Shown here one piece after another: positions 28,619 through 36,778 of a stretch of DNA of 64,000 nt; the first letter of the stretch is position 1, and each line of letters begins with the position of its first letter. This stretch comes from Streptomyces sp. NBRC 110035 (GTDB lineage: Bacteria > Actinomycetota > Actinomycetes > Streptomycetales > Streptomycetaceae). The stretch is taken from contig NZ_BBNN01000016.1 of assembly GCF_000829695.1 (NCBI RefSeq), forward strand, positions 1 to 64,000, given 5' to 3'. The position numbers and the translations under genes were made by a program. The notes beneath the pieces are model-generated. The model worked only from the letters and a program-made list of their open reading frames with translations. It was not told the DNA's origin and did not search any database.

Positions 28619-29083
28619 ATGACCATCGCAGCAGACCTCCCCGTGGCGACTCGGCGCTCCTCGGACCTGAGCAAGCACTCCGCCGAGGTCTTCGCCGAGG
28701 CCGAGGACCACCCCGTGACGGTGACCCGGCGGGACGGCGAGGCTCTGGTCCTGATGTCGCAGCGCGAGGCAGAGGGGCGTGCCCGCTTGCTGAACCTTGC
28801 CGCGCAGCTCATCACCGTCACCCTCGACGACCGCGGCTCGCTCGCCGAGCGCATGTCCAAGGCCTTCCCCTGGATGCTTGCGCTGTCGCCGGCCGACCGG
28901 GAGTCCTGCGCACAGCACCTCGTCGATGCGGCGCGCGCGTCGTTCGCCACCGGCCAGTCGCACCTCGCGATCGCAGAGCTGACCTCCTGGAAGGAAACGG
29001 CCACCGCCATTGCGGCCGGACTCAGCAGCGGCAGCGCCGGTCTGGAGTGGTTCGACGACGATGAGACCGTGGAGCGTCCGTAG
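28619..29083 (+). CDS. Phd/YefM-family antitoxin
   Basis: This 154-residue protein starts MTIAADLPVATRRSSDLSKHSAEVFAEAEDHPVTVTRRDGEALVLMS, the DNA-binding fold of Phd/YefM antitoxins. An extended C-terminal region follows (LLNLAAQLITVTLDDRGSLAERM...) that would wrap around the toxin. The ATG at 28619 overlaps the end of a GGATCC-rich promoter segment, and AT-rich GAATACGTTCCGAATACTATGG upstream could be its promoter and operator. It is followed after 2 bp by a RelE-type toxin gene that is frameshifted, so the antitoxin now has no functional partner in this operon. Confidence 0.78.
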   Translation: MTIAADLPVATRRSSDLSKHSAEVFAEAEDHPVTVTRRDGEALVLMSQREAEGRARLLNLAAQLITVTLDDRGSLAERMSKAFPWMLALSPADRESCAQHLVDAARASFATGQSHLAIAELTSWKETATAIAAGLSSGSAGLEWFDDDETVERP

Positions 29084-29085
29084 CC

Positions 29086-29435
29086 GTGGCGGCCGCCAGG
29101 AAGGGCGAGCTGGTTCCTCGCCCTCCGAAGAAGATCGAGTACGAGATCCGCTTCGCCACAGCCGACGCGCAGAAGGGTTGGCGCGACCTCGTCGCGACGA
29201 TCCGCAACTCCATGACGGAGACCTGGGACTTCCTCGCGCGGACGCCACTGTCCACGACGCCGACGAATGATCGGCTCAAGGGTGAGCTCGGCGTCATCGA
29301 GCGTGGCGGCTGACCCATGAGCGGTGGCAACACAAACCGACTGCGAAGGGCACCGCGCGCGTCTGGTTCTACGTCCACGAGCGCACGGTCTTCCTGGAGC
29401 AGGTGCACACGAGCCACCCGAACGAGACGAAGTAG
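29086..29435 (+). pseudogene. RelE-type toxin, frameshifted
   Basis: The gene starts at GTG 29086 and encodes a RelE-like N-terminus (IEYEIRFATADAQKGWRDLVATI), then TPTNDRLKGELGVIERGG and a stop. Another frame continues immediately with LTHERWQHKPTAKGTARVWF and FLEQVHTSHPNETK, ending at TAG 29433-29435. A single missing base in GGCGGCTGACC (expected GGCGGCCTGACC) near 29,310 explains the break. The intact protein would have been about 116 residues, normal for the family. Sequence is otherwise well preserved, so the mutation looks recent. Confidence 0.8.
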
Positions 29436-29599
29436 GCGGGCTTCGCAGCGTCCTACATCGTCGGTGAGCGCGCATCCGATGAGGATGATCGCCGTGTGGC
29501 TGCCGCGACGGGGGACTTTGACTTCACTCGAGGGCGGCGCGGCTTTGGGAAAGAGCGACTCGATCTCCCCGATCACAGTGAGGAGGGGAAGTCTCTGCG

Positions 29600-29845
29600 T
29601 GAAGCAGCTTCGTCGTTGACTGCAGCGGCGACGCTCGCCAGGATCGCGAGGCCGGGGCGACGCCGAGGTGCTGGGCGGAGGTGAGCAGCGCCGAGGCGAT
29701 CTCCGGTTGCCGTGGTCCACTCCATGGACTGCGGCCTGGTCCGGGCGATGATGCCGGTCCCGAAGCCGAGGGCGATCACCAGCATCGCCGGTGCCATCCC
29801 GGTCCAGTAGTCCGTCTCGGTCACGATCAGGGAGGACCAGACCAC
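29600..29845 (-). pseudogene. MFS drug transporter fragment
   Basis: The minus strand reads VTETDYWTGMAPAMLVIALG followed by FGTGIIA and later GLAILASVAAAVND, which resembles helices 9-14 of EmrB/QacA-type (14-TM) exporters. Both ends are missing and the middle is scrambled. It is a relic only. Confidence 0.5.
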
Positions 29846-30249
29846 AGCTCACGCTGCAGCATTGGGTGAGCGCGAATGCGAGAGGAGCGTGACCGCACCC
29901 CGTGCCGCCGGTGCCGAGTACCGCTCCTGCGGCCCTCCAGCTGTCCGGTGTGGCGCTCCGCGTCCACGACGTGCACTGGTCTGAGAGCCTGGCTGGCGCA
30001 GGATGGCGACGATCCGGTCGACTTGCGCCTGTGACAGAGGAGGCGCGCCCTCGGCCTTGGCGGCTCCCGCCTTTCGGAGGTCCTCGAGTACGGCCGGAGA
30101 GGCCGGGTGGTGCGGCCATCGTGTTCGCGAGGCGCTCTGATTGTCGGCGTGCTCTACGCTCGTGATCGTGCGTGCCGAGCGTTGAACTGACTGTGGTACA
30201 TCGCTGCTGTTCTCGGCTGCGTCGCCTGTTGTAGGCGATGGGCCCAACA
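29846..30249. other. Degenerate intergenic strip, no intact gene
   Basis: I see no intact gene. On the minus strand around 29,985-30,095 the reading LEDLRKAGAAKAEGAPPLSQ followed by AQVDRIVAILRQPG looks like the end of a small regulatory or excisionase-like protein, but the start is lost. Confidence 0.35.
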
Positions 30250-30696
30250 GTTGCCTTTTTCCGGCCAGGTCCATCCGCCACAGGTGCATCGGCACCTCAC
30301 GCTGCCATCGGGGGCACTTGCCGGATGCTGCTGTTCCTGGGCGCGGACCAGGCCATTGCGGGACAGCACCCGGTGGACCGTGGCCCGCGACGGCGTCGAC
30401 TCCAGCCCGCGGCCGGACAGCTCGTGGGAGATCCGGCGGGCACCCCACCGGGGATGCCGGCGGCGCAGCTCGCAGGTCTCGGCCTCAACCTCGGCGGACA
30501 GGCGCGTGGGACTGTTCCCCGGCCGGCGGGAGCGATCCAGCAGACCGGGCATGCCCTCCTGCTCGAACCGCCGCCGCCAGCTGTGCAGGGTCTGGCGCGA
30601 GGTGCCGTACCGGGCCGCGACCTCACCGATCGGAGACCCGCCGAGCACTTCGCGGACAGCCCGGTAGCGGTACTCGGCCAACTGCTGTGCATCCAC
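30250..30696 (-). pseudogene. IS481-family transposase, N-terminal fragment with frameshift
   Basis: From GTG 30696 the protein reads DAQQLAEYRYRAVREVLGGS, then EVAARYGTSRQTLHSWRRRF and LSRNGLVRAQEQQHP, the helix-turn-helix half of IS481 transposases. Near 30,320 the frame shifts, and RWQREVPMHLWRMDLAGK (start of the integrase core) continues in the next frame to about 30,255. The remaining catalytic core is absent. The element is inactive. Confidence 0.7.
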
Positions 30697-30780
30697 GACT
30701 CCGTCGGAAGCACCCCTGCCGCACCGGCGGTTGGGGGATAGCGGACGTTCAGCCGAACGTGTCAGCCATGTCCGGAGCAC

Positions 30781-31076
30781 AAACGGTTAAGCATCTCCTG
30801 AGACCTCACACCGACACGGAACACGGGGCAACCGCCAACGAAGCACGTTGACTCGCCGTGCCGCGCGTGTCGAGGTGCTGCGTTAGCGGTAGGAAAACTC
30901 GGCCAGATGTGCTCTCCACGCCCAGAAACCATGATCATTGTGGCGATCTGATGCGAGGATCACTGTCAGGACGCCATCAACCTCGAGATCCTGCAGAACT
31001 ACTTTGCAGCGGGAGCATGTAGCAGTACGTGCTGCGCAGCCTGATCAGCACGTAAGCGGCAGCGCGGAACAGTCGA
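30781..31076. other. Gene-free stretch
   Basis: I see no coding region here. GC content is lower than in the surroundings, which fits decayed or foreign DNA at the island border. Confidence 0.5.
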
Positions 31077-31107
31077 GGGCCGCACCCCGTCCGACGGGGT
31101 GCGGCCC
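31077..31107. terminator. Strong hairpin
   Basis: GGGCCGCACCCC at 31077-31088 pairs perfectly with 31096-31107 (12-bp stem, 7-nt loop). It has no adjacent intact gene on its left; it may be the old terminator of a lost gene. Confidence 0.5.
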
Positions 31108-31230
31108 CCGACGTCGGCCCGGTGCCGTCCCCGCAGTGGAACGGCTCGTAACCGCCCCTCGCGCAGGCCCGCGTTGCGCGATCCGTTTACAACCGGAGCC
31201 CGCGGCGCTACCTTCCCCGTACGAGTGAGA

Positions 31231-31244
31231 TGGGAGCGCTCCCA
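31231..31244. promoter_or_regulatory. CebR box upstream of LPMO gene
   Basis: TGGGAGCGCTCCCA is a perfect 14-bp palindrome identical to the known consensus for CebR, the LacI-family repressor of cellulose utilisation in Streptomyces. It lies about 150 bp upstream of the LPMO start. A related half (GATGCTCCCA) follows at about 31,272. The target gene encodes a cellulose-type oxidase, so the match makes biological sense. Confidence 0.85.
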
Positions 31245-31396
31245 TCCTTCGTCGGACCGGAACCCGCCGCAGGATGCTCCCATCTCGCTCGGCCCCACGC
31301 GTACCCGCGCGACCGTGCGCGCGCAACGCACACGCACGCAGCACATATGGGCGCGACCCGTGACCCGCAGCACCCGCAGCGACGGACAGGTATGTC

Positions 31397-32488
31397 ATGA
31401 TCACGACAAAAACGAGGGGCGGCACCGCTCCCCGGCCCCCGCTCCCCACCCGCGCCAGAGCCCTCTTCCTGGTCCTCGTCTCCCTCCTCGCCACCCTCCC
31501 CGCCGTCGGCCTGGTCATGACCACGGGCGGCGAGGCGGAGGCGCACGGGACGCCGATGAAGCCCGCCAGCCGCACCTTCCTGTGCTGGCAGGACGGGCTG
31601 ACCGACACCGGCGAGATCAAACCGGTCAACCCGGCGTGCAAGGCCGCCGCACAGGTCAGCGGCACCACGCCGTTCTACAACTGGTTCTCCGTACTGCGCT
31701 CCGACGGCGCCGGCCGTACCGAAGGCTTCGTGCCGGACGGGCAGCTGTGCAGCGGCGGCAACACCAGCTTCACCGGCTTCGACCAGCCGCGTGACGACTG
31801 GCCCCTCACCCACCTCACCTCGGGCGCCACCGTCGACTTCTCCTACAACGCCTGGGCCGCGCACCCGGGTTGGTTCTACGTGTACATCACCAAGGACGGC
31901 TTCGACCCGACACGGACCCTCACCTGGGACGACATGGAGGAACAGCCGTTCCTCTCCGTCGACCACCCGCCGCTCAACGGGTCCCCGGGCACCGTCGACG
32001 CCAACTACTCCTGGACCGGGCAGCTTCCGGAGGGCAAGTCCGGCCGCCACGTCGTCTACATGGTCTGGCAGCGTTCGGACAGCGCGGAGACCTTCTACTC
32101 CTGCTCCGACGTCGTCTTCGACGGCGGCAACGGCGAGGTGACCGGCATCAAGGAGCCCGGCAACCCGCCGACCGAGCCCGTCCCCGGCCAGTGCACCGCC
32201 ACCCGCAGCACCACGGGCAGCTGGAACGGCGGCCACCAGTCCCAGGTGACCGTCACCAACAGCGGTGACGTCCCCATGCTCGGCTGGATGGTCGACTGGA
32301 CCCTGCCGGACGGCCAGCGGGTCGACAGCCTGTGGAACGGCGACGCCACCTACCAGGGCCAGGACGTCATGGTCCACAACACCGGCCACAACGGCTCGCT
32401 GAGTCCGGGACAGAGCGCCACCTTCGGCTATGTCGTCTCCGGCCCCGGCGGTGACGGTACGACGAGCCTGCCCTGCCGGGTCGGCTGA
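31397..32488 (+). CDS. Secreted lytic polysaccharide monooxygenase (AA10) with CBM2
   Basis: This 363-residue secreted copper enzyme oxidatively cleaves crystalline polysaccharide. A long Tat/Sec-like signal peptide ends at AEA, so the mature protein starts with His50 (HGTPMKPASRTFLCWQDG), one ligand of the copper brace; His156 in YNAWAAHPGWF is the second, and ETFYSCSDVVF is the conserved axial region. A linker (GNPPTEPVPGQ) leads to a C-terminal family 2 carbohydrate-binding module starting CTATRSTTGSWNGG. The architecture matches cellulose-active, C1-oxidising Streptomyces enzymes such as CelS2. Induction by cello-oligosaccharides is expected from the CebR box. A 13-bp hairpin follows the stop. 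Confidence 0.93.
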   Translation: MITTKTRGGTAPRPPLPTRARALFLVLVSLLATLPAVGLVMTTGGEAEAHGTPMKPASRTFLCWQDGLTDTGEIKPVNPACKAAAQVSGTTPFYNWFSVLRSDGAGRTEGFVPDGQLCSGGNTSFTGFDQPRDDWPLTHLTSGATVDFSYNAWAAHPGWFYVYITKDGFDPTRTLTWDDMEEQPFLSVDHPPLNGSPGTVDANYSWTGQLPEGKSGRHVVYMVWQRSDSAETFYSCSDVVFDGGNGEVTGIKEPGNPPTEPVPGQCTATRSTTGSWNGGHQSQVTVTNSGDVPMLGWMVDWTLPDGQRVDSLWNGDATYQGQDVMVHNTGHNGSLSPGQSATFGYVVSGPGGDGTTSLPCRVG

Positions 32489-32505
32489 CGCCGCGCCACG
32501 ACGAA

Positions 32506-32536
32506 GCGGGTCCGGGCCACCACGGCCCGGACCCGC
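32506..32536. terminator. Bidirectional terminator between LPMO and GH92 genes
   Basis: GCGGGTCCGGGCC at 32506-32518 pairs perfectly with 32524-32536 (5-nt loop). It lies between convergent stops. Confidence 0.8.
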
Positions 32537-32554
32537 CCGCGACGCACGGTCGGC

Positions 32555-35500
32555 TCAGCTCAGAAGTTCGACCTCCGTCAGCGCCGCCTCACCGCTGAGA
32601 ACCAGCCGGTAGTGGCCGTACGTCCCCGGCTCCTCCACCGAGAAGGCCCGTGTCTGCCGGTCCCAGCGGAAGGCGTCCGGGTCGTCCGCCCGCCTGTCGC
32701 GCTTGTCGAGGGTCTTCCACGTCGTGCCGTCCGACGACCCCTGCAGGACCCAGCCCGTGGGCGCCTCGGCCTGCTTCGAGGACGTCAGCGTGTACTGGAC
32801 CGCCTTCGCCCTCCCGCTCACGGGCAGATCGACGGTGGACACCGTGGCGCCGGTCGCCGAGGAGTCGTCGAACAGGGCGCCCCCGCCCTTCAGCACGTCC
32901 TCGCGGGGCGTGGGCACCTCGTCGTCCCGGGTGATCGACACGGGCGCCGCCTTCTTGCCGGTGCCCCACGACGACGGCCGCGGGCCCATGTCGAACTCCA
33001 GGACCCCGCCCCTGGCGAGCACCGAGTGCGGCAGCGAGGTCTTGTCCCACCTCTTGCCGTTGACCTTCAGACCCTGGACGTACACGTTCTTCGCACTGTT
33101 CCTCGGCGCCTTGACGACCAGCTCGCGGCCGTTCTCCAGGTGCACGGTCGTCTTCTTGAACAGCGGGGAGCCGACGGCGTACTCGCCGCTGCCCATCACC
33201 AGCGGGTAGAAGCCGAGGGAGGAGAACAGGAACCAGGCCGACTGCTCGCCGTTGTCCTCGTCCCCGTGGTAGCCCTGCCCGATCTCGCTGCCGGTGTAGA
33301 GCCGCGACAGCACCTCACGGACGTTCTTCTGCGTCTTCCAGGGCTGCCCGGCCGCGTCGTACATGTACAGGGCGTGGTGGGCCACCTGGTTGGAGTGCCC
33401 GTACATGCCCATCCGGACGTCCCGCGCCTCGGTCATCTCGTGGATGACCCCGCCGTAGGAGCCCTTGAACTCCGGGGAGGCCGTCTCCGGGGTGGCGAGG
33501 TACTCGTCGAGCTTGTCCGCGAGACCGTCGCGCCCGCCGTACAGGTTGGCCAGACCCCGGCTGTCCTGCGGGGCGGTGAAGGCGTAGCCCCAGCCGTTCG
33601 TCTCGGTGTAGTCGTGGCCCCACACCCGCGGGTCGTACGTCGAGGACTCGACGCGCCAGTCGCCCTTCGTGTTCCTCCCCTGGAAGAACCCGGCCTCGGA
33701 GTCGAACAGGTTGACGTACTCCTGGGCCCGGTCGAGGAAGTAGGCGGACTCCTCCGCGTAGCGCCTGTCGCCGGTCTTCTCGTACAGGGCCTCGCCCATC
33801 CGGGCGATGCCGTAGTCGTTGAGGTAGCCCTCCAGGGCCCACGACAGGCCCTCGTGCGTCTCGGTGCCGGTGTAGCCGAGGAAGGGCGAGGTCGCCATGC
33901 CCTTGCGGCCGACGCCCGACGACGGGGGCACGACGGTGGCGTTCTTCACGGCCGCGTCGTACGCCGCCTCCGCGTCGAAGTCCACGCCCTTGACGTACGC
34001 GTCGGCGAACGCGACGTCCGAGGAGGTGCCGGTCATCAGGTCGGCGTAGCCGGGGGAGGACCAGCGGGAGGTCCAGCCGCCGTCCTTGTAGTGCTGCACG
34101 AACCCGTCGACCAGCTCGCCCGCCTTGGAGGGGGTCAGGAAGGAGTACGCCGGCCAGGTGGTCCGGTAGGTGTCCCAGAAGCCGTTGTTGACGTACACCT
34201 TCCCGTCCACGATCTTCGCGCCGGTGTGCGTCGGCGTGTCCGGCCGGGTCATCTTCGAGAAGGGGGAGGCGTACTTGTACGTGCCGTCGACCTTCTCGAA
34301 GCCCGAGTTCGGGTACAGGTACAGCCGGTAGAGGCTCGAGTAGAGCGTGGTCAGCTGGTCCGGGGTGGCACCCTCGACCTCGACCTTGCCGAGCAGCTTG
34401 TCCCACTGCCGCTGGGCGCTCCGCTTGACCGAGTCGAAGGACCGGCCCTCGGGGATCTCCTGGCGCAGGTTGTCCTTCGCCTGGTCGACGCTGATGAGCG
34501 AGGTGGCCAGGCGCAGGGTGACCGTCCGGTCCTCGCCCGCGTCGAACCGCAGATGGCCCTTGACGCCCTCGGCGGAGCCGTCCGTCACCGGCTTGTCGAA
34601 CGCGCCGTGCACGAACAGCCGGGTGGCGCCCGTGGACAGACCGGACTTCACGTCCGAGTAGCCGCTGAAGGTGCCGTTCTCCTCGTCGAGGGTCAGGCCG
34701 GCCTGGTCGGTGACGTTGTCGAACAGGACGCTCGCGTCGTCGCCGGGATAGGTGAAGCGCATGACCGCGGCGTGGTCCGTCGGCGCGATCTCCGCCTTCT
34801 GGCCGTTCTCGAACCGCACCCCGTAGTAGTACGGCCGCGCGGTCTCGTTCTCGTGCCGGAAGGCCAGCTCCCGTTCCTCACGGCCCGGTTCCGGGGTGCC
34901 GGAGGCGGCGGACGGCAGCACCTGGAAGGTCTGCCGGTCGCCCATCCAGGGGCTCGGCTCGTGGCTCGCGCTGAACGCCTGGATCGTCGGCAGGTTGTCC
35001 GCGTTGTTGCCGCGCGCGTAGTCGTACAGCCAGCTCAGGGAACCGGCGTTGGTCACCGGCGTCCAGAAGTTGAAGCCGTGCGGCACGGCGGTCGCCGGGA
35101 AGTTGTTGCCGCGCGAGAAGCCGCCGCTGGAGTGGGTGCCCCGGGTGGTCACCGCGTAGTCGGACAGGTGGGCCTTCGGCCGCTCGGGTTTCACCGGCTT
35201 CAGGGACACGTCGTCCAGCCAGCCCCGGAACTTCGCCGGGCCCTCGGGGGAGTCGTAGGCGACCAGGATCCGGTCGACGGTCCTGCCGGACGCGACCGAG
35301 CCGATCCTTGACGCGACGCTGTTCCACTGGTTGACGTACAGCACCTTGGCGTCACCCTGGCCCCGCGGCGTCAGCGGGAAGCCGTGCTGGTCGGTGGCGC
35401 GCAGGTCGCTCAGATAGGTGCCGTCGGTGAAGGCCAGGTCGACGGAGACGTTCGTGGCGTCGTAGTCGAGGTCGCCGTCCGCCATCGACGGGAAGATCTT

Positions 35501-36385
35501 GTACGACAGCTCCGTACGACGGTCGACCTTCACATGGACGTCGAAGACCTTGTTGTACGAGTGGGCGCGCCCGTCGGCCGTGTGCCGGCCGGCGTAACGC
35601 AGGGCACGCTTTCCGGTGAATCCGGCGCCCGACTTCGCGGTCGGGGAGCCGCTCGGGCCGCGGTCGACCAGCGAGAGCATGTCCTGCGGGACGGGCTCCT
35701 CGGTGTCACCGGTGGAGAACTGGACGTCGGCGAGCTGGAGGGCGTCCGCCCCGCCGTTCCTGGTGATCTCCAGCCGGAAGTGCCGGTACCCGGCGACGGC
35801 CGACGCGTCCAGGTCGTAGGTCTTCGTCTGGAACCGCTCGGCGAACGTCTCGCCCGAACGGGTGTCGAGGGTCGTCCAGTTCTCGCCGTCGGCCGAGCCC
35901 TTCAGGGTCCAGTCCCGCGGGTCGCGCGCGGCGAAGTCGTTGGCCGAGGTGAGCGCGTACCGGACCACCTCGACCGGGGCGTCCAGGTCGAACTCGGCCC
36001 AGCCGGTGGACGTGAAGGCCAGCCATTTGCTGCCGGGCTCGCCGTCGACGAGGTTCTCCTTCACCTCCCCGGCGCCCGCGTTCTCCGAACTGGCGCGCAC
36101 GTCCGTGACATGGTCGGTGACGCTGCCCGGTATGCCGCTGCTGTAACCGCCGTCGACACCCGAGGCGCGTTTCTTTCCGCCCGGTGTGGTGTCGACGGTG
36201 TTCAACCAGTCGGGGGCGGGTTCACCGGCCTCGAACGACGAAGCGAACTCCCGGTCCGCCTTCGCGGGCGCCCCGGGCAGGGCGACCGCGACGCCCGGGG
36301 AGGCCCCCGCCACGGCGAAGGCGGTCGTCGCGACGACCGCCGGGCCCCATCTGTGCCGCATTCTGTGCCGAACTCCGTGCTGCAT
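32555..36385 (-). CDS. Secreted GH92 alpha-mannosidase with F5/8-type domains
   Basis: This protein has 1276 residues. A signal peptide (about 1-36, ending AVALPGAPA) is followed by a discoidin/F5-8 type C-like module around 90-225 (VTDVRASSENAGAGEVKENL...SKWLAF) and a carbohydrate-binding-like stretch. The GH92 beta-sandwich and (alpha/alpha)6 catalytic part then carries NNGFWDTYRTTWPAY, THEGLSWALEGYLNDYGIA and EDNGEQSAWFLFSSLGFYP. A second F5/8-like module closes the C-terminus (ATVSTVDLPVSGRAKAVQYTL). GH92 enzymes are calcium-dependent exo-alpha-mannosidases that trim N-glycans or yeast mannan. The ATG at 36385 follows GGGAGGGTGC. A LacI-type palindrome lies just upstream. Confidence 0.93.
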   Translation of the reverse strand: MQHGVRHRMRHRWGPAVVATTAFAVAGASPGVAVALPGAPAKADREFASSFEAGEPAPDWLNTVDTTPGGKKRASGVDGGYSSGIPGSVTDHVTDVRASSENAGAGEVKENLVDGEPGSKWLAFTSTGWAEFDLDAPVEVVRYALTSANDFAARDPRDWTLKGSADGENWTTLDTRSGETFAERFQTKTYDLDASAVAGYRHFRLEITRNGGADALQLADVQFSTGDTEEPVPQDMLSLVDRGPSGSPTAKSGAGFTGKRALRYAGRHTADGRAHSYNKVFDVHVKVDRRTELSYKIFPSMADGDLDYDATNVSVDLAFTDGTYLSDLRATDQHGFPLTPRGQGDAKVLYVNQWNSVASRIGSVASGRTVDRILVAYDSPEGPAKFRGWLDDVSLKPVKPERPKAHLSDYAVTTRGTHSSGGFSRGNNFPATAVPHGFNFWTPVTNAGSLSWLYDYARGNNADNLPTIQAFSASHEPSPWMGDRQTFQVLPSAASGTPEPGREERELAFRHENETARPYYYGVRFENGQKAEIAPTDHAAVMRFTYPGDDASVLFDNVTDQAGLTLDEENGTFSGYSDVKSGLSTGATRLFVHGAFDKPVTDGSAEGVKGHLRFDAGEDRTVTLRLATSLISVDQAKDNLRQEIPEGRSFDSVKRSAQRQWDKLLGKVEVEGATPDQLTTLYSSLYRLYLYPNSGFEKVDGTYKYASPFSKMTRPDTPTHTGAKIVDGKVYVNNGFWDTYRTTWPAYSFLTPSKAGELVDGFVQHYKDGGWTSRWSSPGYADLMTGTSSDVAFADAYVKGVDFDAEAAYDAAVKNATVVPPSSGVGRKGMATSPFLGYTGTETHEGLSWALEGYLNDYGIARMGEALYEKTGDRRYAEESAYFLDRAQEYVNLFDSEAGFFQGRNTKGDWRVESSTYDPRVWGHDYTETNGWGYAFTAPQDSRGLANLYGGRDGLADKLDEYLATPETASPEFKGSYGGVIHEMTEARDVRMGMYGHSNQVAHHALYMYDAAGQPWKTQKNVREVLSRLYTGSEIGQGYHGDEDNGEQSAWFLFSSLGFYPLVMGSGEYAVGSPLFKKTTVHLENGRELVVKAPRNSAKNVYVQGLKVNGKRWDKTSLPHSVLARGGVLEFDMGPRPSSWGTGKKAAPVSITRDDEVPTPREDVLKGGGALFDDSSATGATVSTVDLPVSGRAKAVQYTLTSSKQAEAPTGWVLQGSSDGTTWKTLDKRDRRADDPDAFRWDRQTRAFSVEEPGTYGHYRLVLSGEAALTEVELLS

Positions 36386-36408
36386 GCGCGAGCACCCTCC
36401 CTGGGCTG

Positions 36409-36420
36409 GACAACGTTGTC
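36409..36420. promoter_or_regulatory. LacI-family-type operator upstream of GH92 gene
   Basis: GACAACGTTGTC is a perfect 12-bp palindrome with the central CG typical of LacI/GalR operators. It lies 24 bp upstream of the GH92 start codon, so a bound repressor would block transcription. The cognate regulator is not encoded in the window. Confidence 0.6.
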
Positions 36421-36610
36421 AGAATCGCTGCGCAAGCACCAGTAGTGGGCCAAGGGGCGTGTGGTGTCAAGGGTGTTGAATGAGGCCTTCGGGCCCGGTG
36501 GCAGGGATTCTTCCGTTTCGGAACGCGGCGCCCGCTCGTATTTCCGCCAGGTCCCAACTCGGAAAAGACCACCGGCGAACCCCGTGTTCGATCTTGATCC
36601 GTCGGCGGAA

Positions 36611-36626
36611 AGTGGACTATACCTGT
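36611..36626. promoter_or_regulatory. DasR-like responsive element
   Basis: AGTGGACTATACCTGT agrees with the dre consensus AGTGGTCTAGACCACT at 12 of 16 positions, including the AGTGG and ACC cores. It lies about 150 bp upstream of the ngcE-type gene, whose family imports N-acetylglucosamine or chitobiose, the regulon of DasR. Confidence 0.5.
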
Positions 36627-36778
36627 CGGCACTCCGGGCTTCTTCACAGCTCCCGAACAGCAAGCACCACCCCGTCCTGCACTGCCCGCACTTCCTGCAC
36701 GACCCAGTACGACCCGAACGCGGTGCCGGGGAGGATCCGGTTCACCGCCTGAGTCCTGGAGAAGGCGAGGACCTGAGC

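Larger units (their letters stand above)
36386..36778. other. Divergent promoter region between GH92 and NgcE-type genes
   Basis: This is a 393-bp gene-free region that drives both directions. It holds the GACAACGTTGTC palindrome near the GH92 side and a DasR-like site nearer the middle. Short ORFs here have no recognisable homology. Confidence 0.7.

Noticed and set aside
29436..29600. Weak plus-strand frame after the broken toxin
   Set aside because: No recognisable homology, no ribosome site and frequent stops in neighbouring frames; treated as decayed DNA.
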